From positions 139,184,056-139,248,055 of the forward strand of contig NC_041729.1 in NCBI RefSeq assembly GCF_004115215.2: a DNA stretch of 64,000 bases, written 5' to 3'. Under the pieces are notes generated by a model that was given only the letters and a program-made list of their open reading frames with translations, ran no database searches and had not been told where the DNA came from. A program made the translations under genes and the position numbers. Shown in pieces: positions 63,153 through 64,000 of this stretch (position 1 is its first letter; the number at the start of each line of letters is the position of its first letter). The stretch is from Ornithorhynchus anatinus. Lineage: Eukaryota > Chordata > Mammalia > Monotremata > Ornithorhynchidae.

Positions 63153-64000
63153 ATGGCCAAGAGCAGGGCCCAGGCCTCCGACGCCCGGATCATCCAGGTG
63201 ACCATCAAGACGCCCAAGGACCGCGAGGAGTTCGGGCTGCCGGACAGCTGCACGGTCCAGCAGCTGAAGGAGAAGATCTCCAAGCGCTTTAAAGCCCACT
63301 CGGAGCAGCTGGTCCTCATCTTCGCGGGAAAGATCCTCCGGGGCCCGGACACGCTGCGCCAGTGCGGGATCCGCGACGGCCTGACCGTCCACCTGGTCAT
63401 CAAGGCTCCCAAGCGTGGACCGGCCCGGCCGGCTCCGCCCCCCGCCCGAGAGCCCCCGGCCGGCCGCAGCCCGGCGGGCTCCCCGGAGGAAGCCTCCCCT
63501 CCGGCGCCCTCCGGCCCGCCGCTCGGCCTGGAGGTCTCGGCGAGCCCCAGCGGCCTCCAGGACTCTCGGGAACCCTTCCTGTGCCCGCAGGTGTCGATGC
63601 CCGAGCTGGTGGCCCAGATTTTGGACGACCCCTTCGTCCAGGGCCTCCTGGCCAACACGAGCGCGATGCAGCAGCTGGTCCTGGACAACCCGCCCATGCA
63701 GCAGCTGATGGAGCACAACCCCGAGGTGGGTCACCTCCTCAACAGCCCGGAGATGGTGCGCCAGACCCTCGACTGCCTGCGCCACCCGGCCGTGTTGCAC
63801 GAGGTCATACGGAGCCAGGACCGCGCCCTCAGCAACCTGGAGAGCCTGCCGGGCGGCTACAACGCCCTCCGGACCATGTACACGGACATCATGGACCCCA
63901 TGCTCAACGCTGTGCAGGAGCAGTTCTGCCCGGGCCCCTTCGCCAGCCGCGCCCAGGGAGCCGGGGTCCTTTCGCCCCGGCCGGCCCGCACCGAGAACCG
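63153..64000 (+). CDS. UBQLN3: Ubiquilin-3, partial at the right edge
   Basis: 282 complete codons are visible, open to the end of the window. The start MAKSRAQ parallels human MAKGGEA. The ubiquitin-like domain covers about 13-85 (IIQVTIKTPKDREEF, LKEKISKRFKAHSEQLVLIF, AGKILRGPDTLRQCGIRDGL, TVHLVIK) and is close to human UBQLN3. A Pro-rich linker (86-145) follows, then the STI1 region from about 147 (MPELVAQILDDPFVQGLLAN, QLVLDNPPMQQLMEHNPEVG, IRSQDRALSNLESLPGGYN, MYTDIMDPMLNAVQEQF). The rest, including the UBA domain, lies outside. UBQLN3 is an intron-free, testis-expressed member of the ubiquilin shuttles in therians, and the absence of introns is the same here. It forms a same-strand pair with UBQLNL. 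Confidence 0.96.
   Translation, partial: MAKSRAQASDARIIQVTIKTPKDREEFGLPDSCTVQQLKEKISKRFKAHSEQLVLIFAGKILRGPDTLRQCGIRDGLTVHLVIKAPKRGPARPAPPPAREPPAGRSPAGSPEEASPPAPSGPPLGLEVSASPSGLQDSREPFLCPQVSMPELVAQILDDPFVQGLLANTSAMQQLVLDNPPMQQLMEHNPEVGHLLNSPEMVRQTLDCLRHPAVLHEVIRSQDRALSNLESLPGGYNALRTMYTDIMDPMLNAVQEQFCPGPFASRAQGAGVLSPRPARTEN

Noticed and set aside
62817-63800. 327-codon minus-strand frame over UBQLN3
   Set aside because: It is antisense to clearly conserved UBQLN3 coding sequence; stop codons are rare on both strands in such GC-rich DNA.

Overview
The window is monotreme genomic DNA (platypus or echidna; I cannot tell which). Roughly sixty copies of a tRNA-headed CORE-SINE of the Mon1 type, with A-box and B-box promoter motifs and an ATT-rich tail, are mixed with dozens of L2-clade LINE pieces whose 3' end gives the recurrent AATAAATA..GATTGAATGAATGA signature. 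Together they fill well over half of the window and are repeatedly inserted into one another. This SINE is known only from monotremes, and young-looking L2 copies are also a monotreme trait.

Layout. 1-26.5 kb: repeat-dense DNA with one unrecognised open reading frame (10722-11189), followed by an LTR-like sequence (11305-11990); a second, weaker LTR-like sequence lies at about 12900-13480. 26.6-37.5 kb: two intact, intron-free class I olfactory receptor genes of OR52 type, both on the + strand. 41.2-52.2 kb: a six-exon olfactomedin-family gene in the position of OLFM5, with four clean exons and two damaged ones, so a pseudogene as it reads here. 57.1-58.5 kb: an intact intron-free UBQLNL. 63.15 kb to the right edge: UBQLN3, open to the edge of the window.

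The order OR52 - OR52 - OLFM5 - UBQLNL - UBQLN3, all in one orientation, matches the mammalian 11p15.4-type block (human OR52B6, OR52H1, OLFM5P, UBQLNL, UBQLN3) beside the beta-globin/olfactory receptor region. The block therefore predates the monotreme-therian split. The right edge should lead toward OR52D1/OR51 and beta-globin, and the left edge toward the region that holds the TRIM6/34/5/22 cluster in therians.

The genes do not form one pathway. The receptors are odorant GPCRs. OLFM5 would be a secreted olfactomedin glycoprotein. UBQLNL and UBQLN3 are UBL/UBA ubiquitin-shuttle proteins, testis-restricted in therians. The most novel element is the unrecognised frame at 10722-11189, which predicts a highly charged amphipathic helical protein with two hydrophobic C-terminal segments. 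Repeat boundaries below are read by eye and are good to about 5-20 bases.
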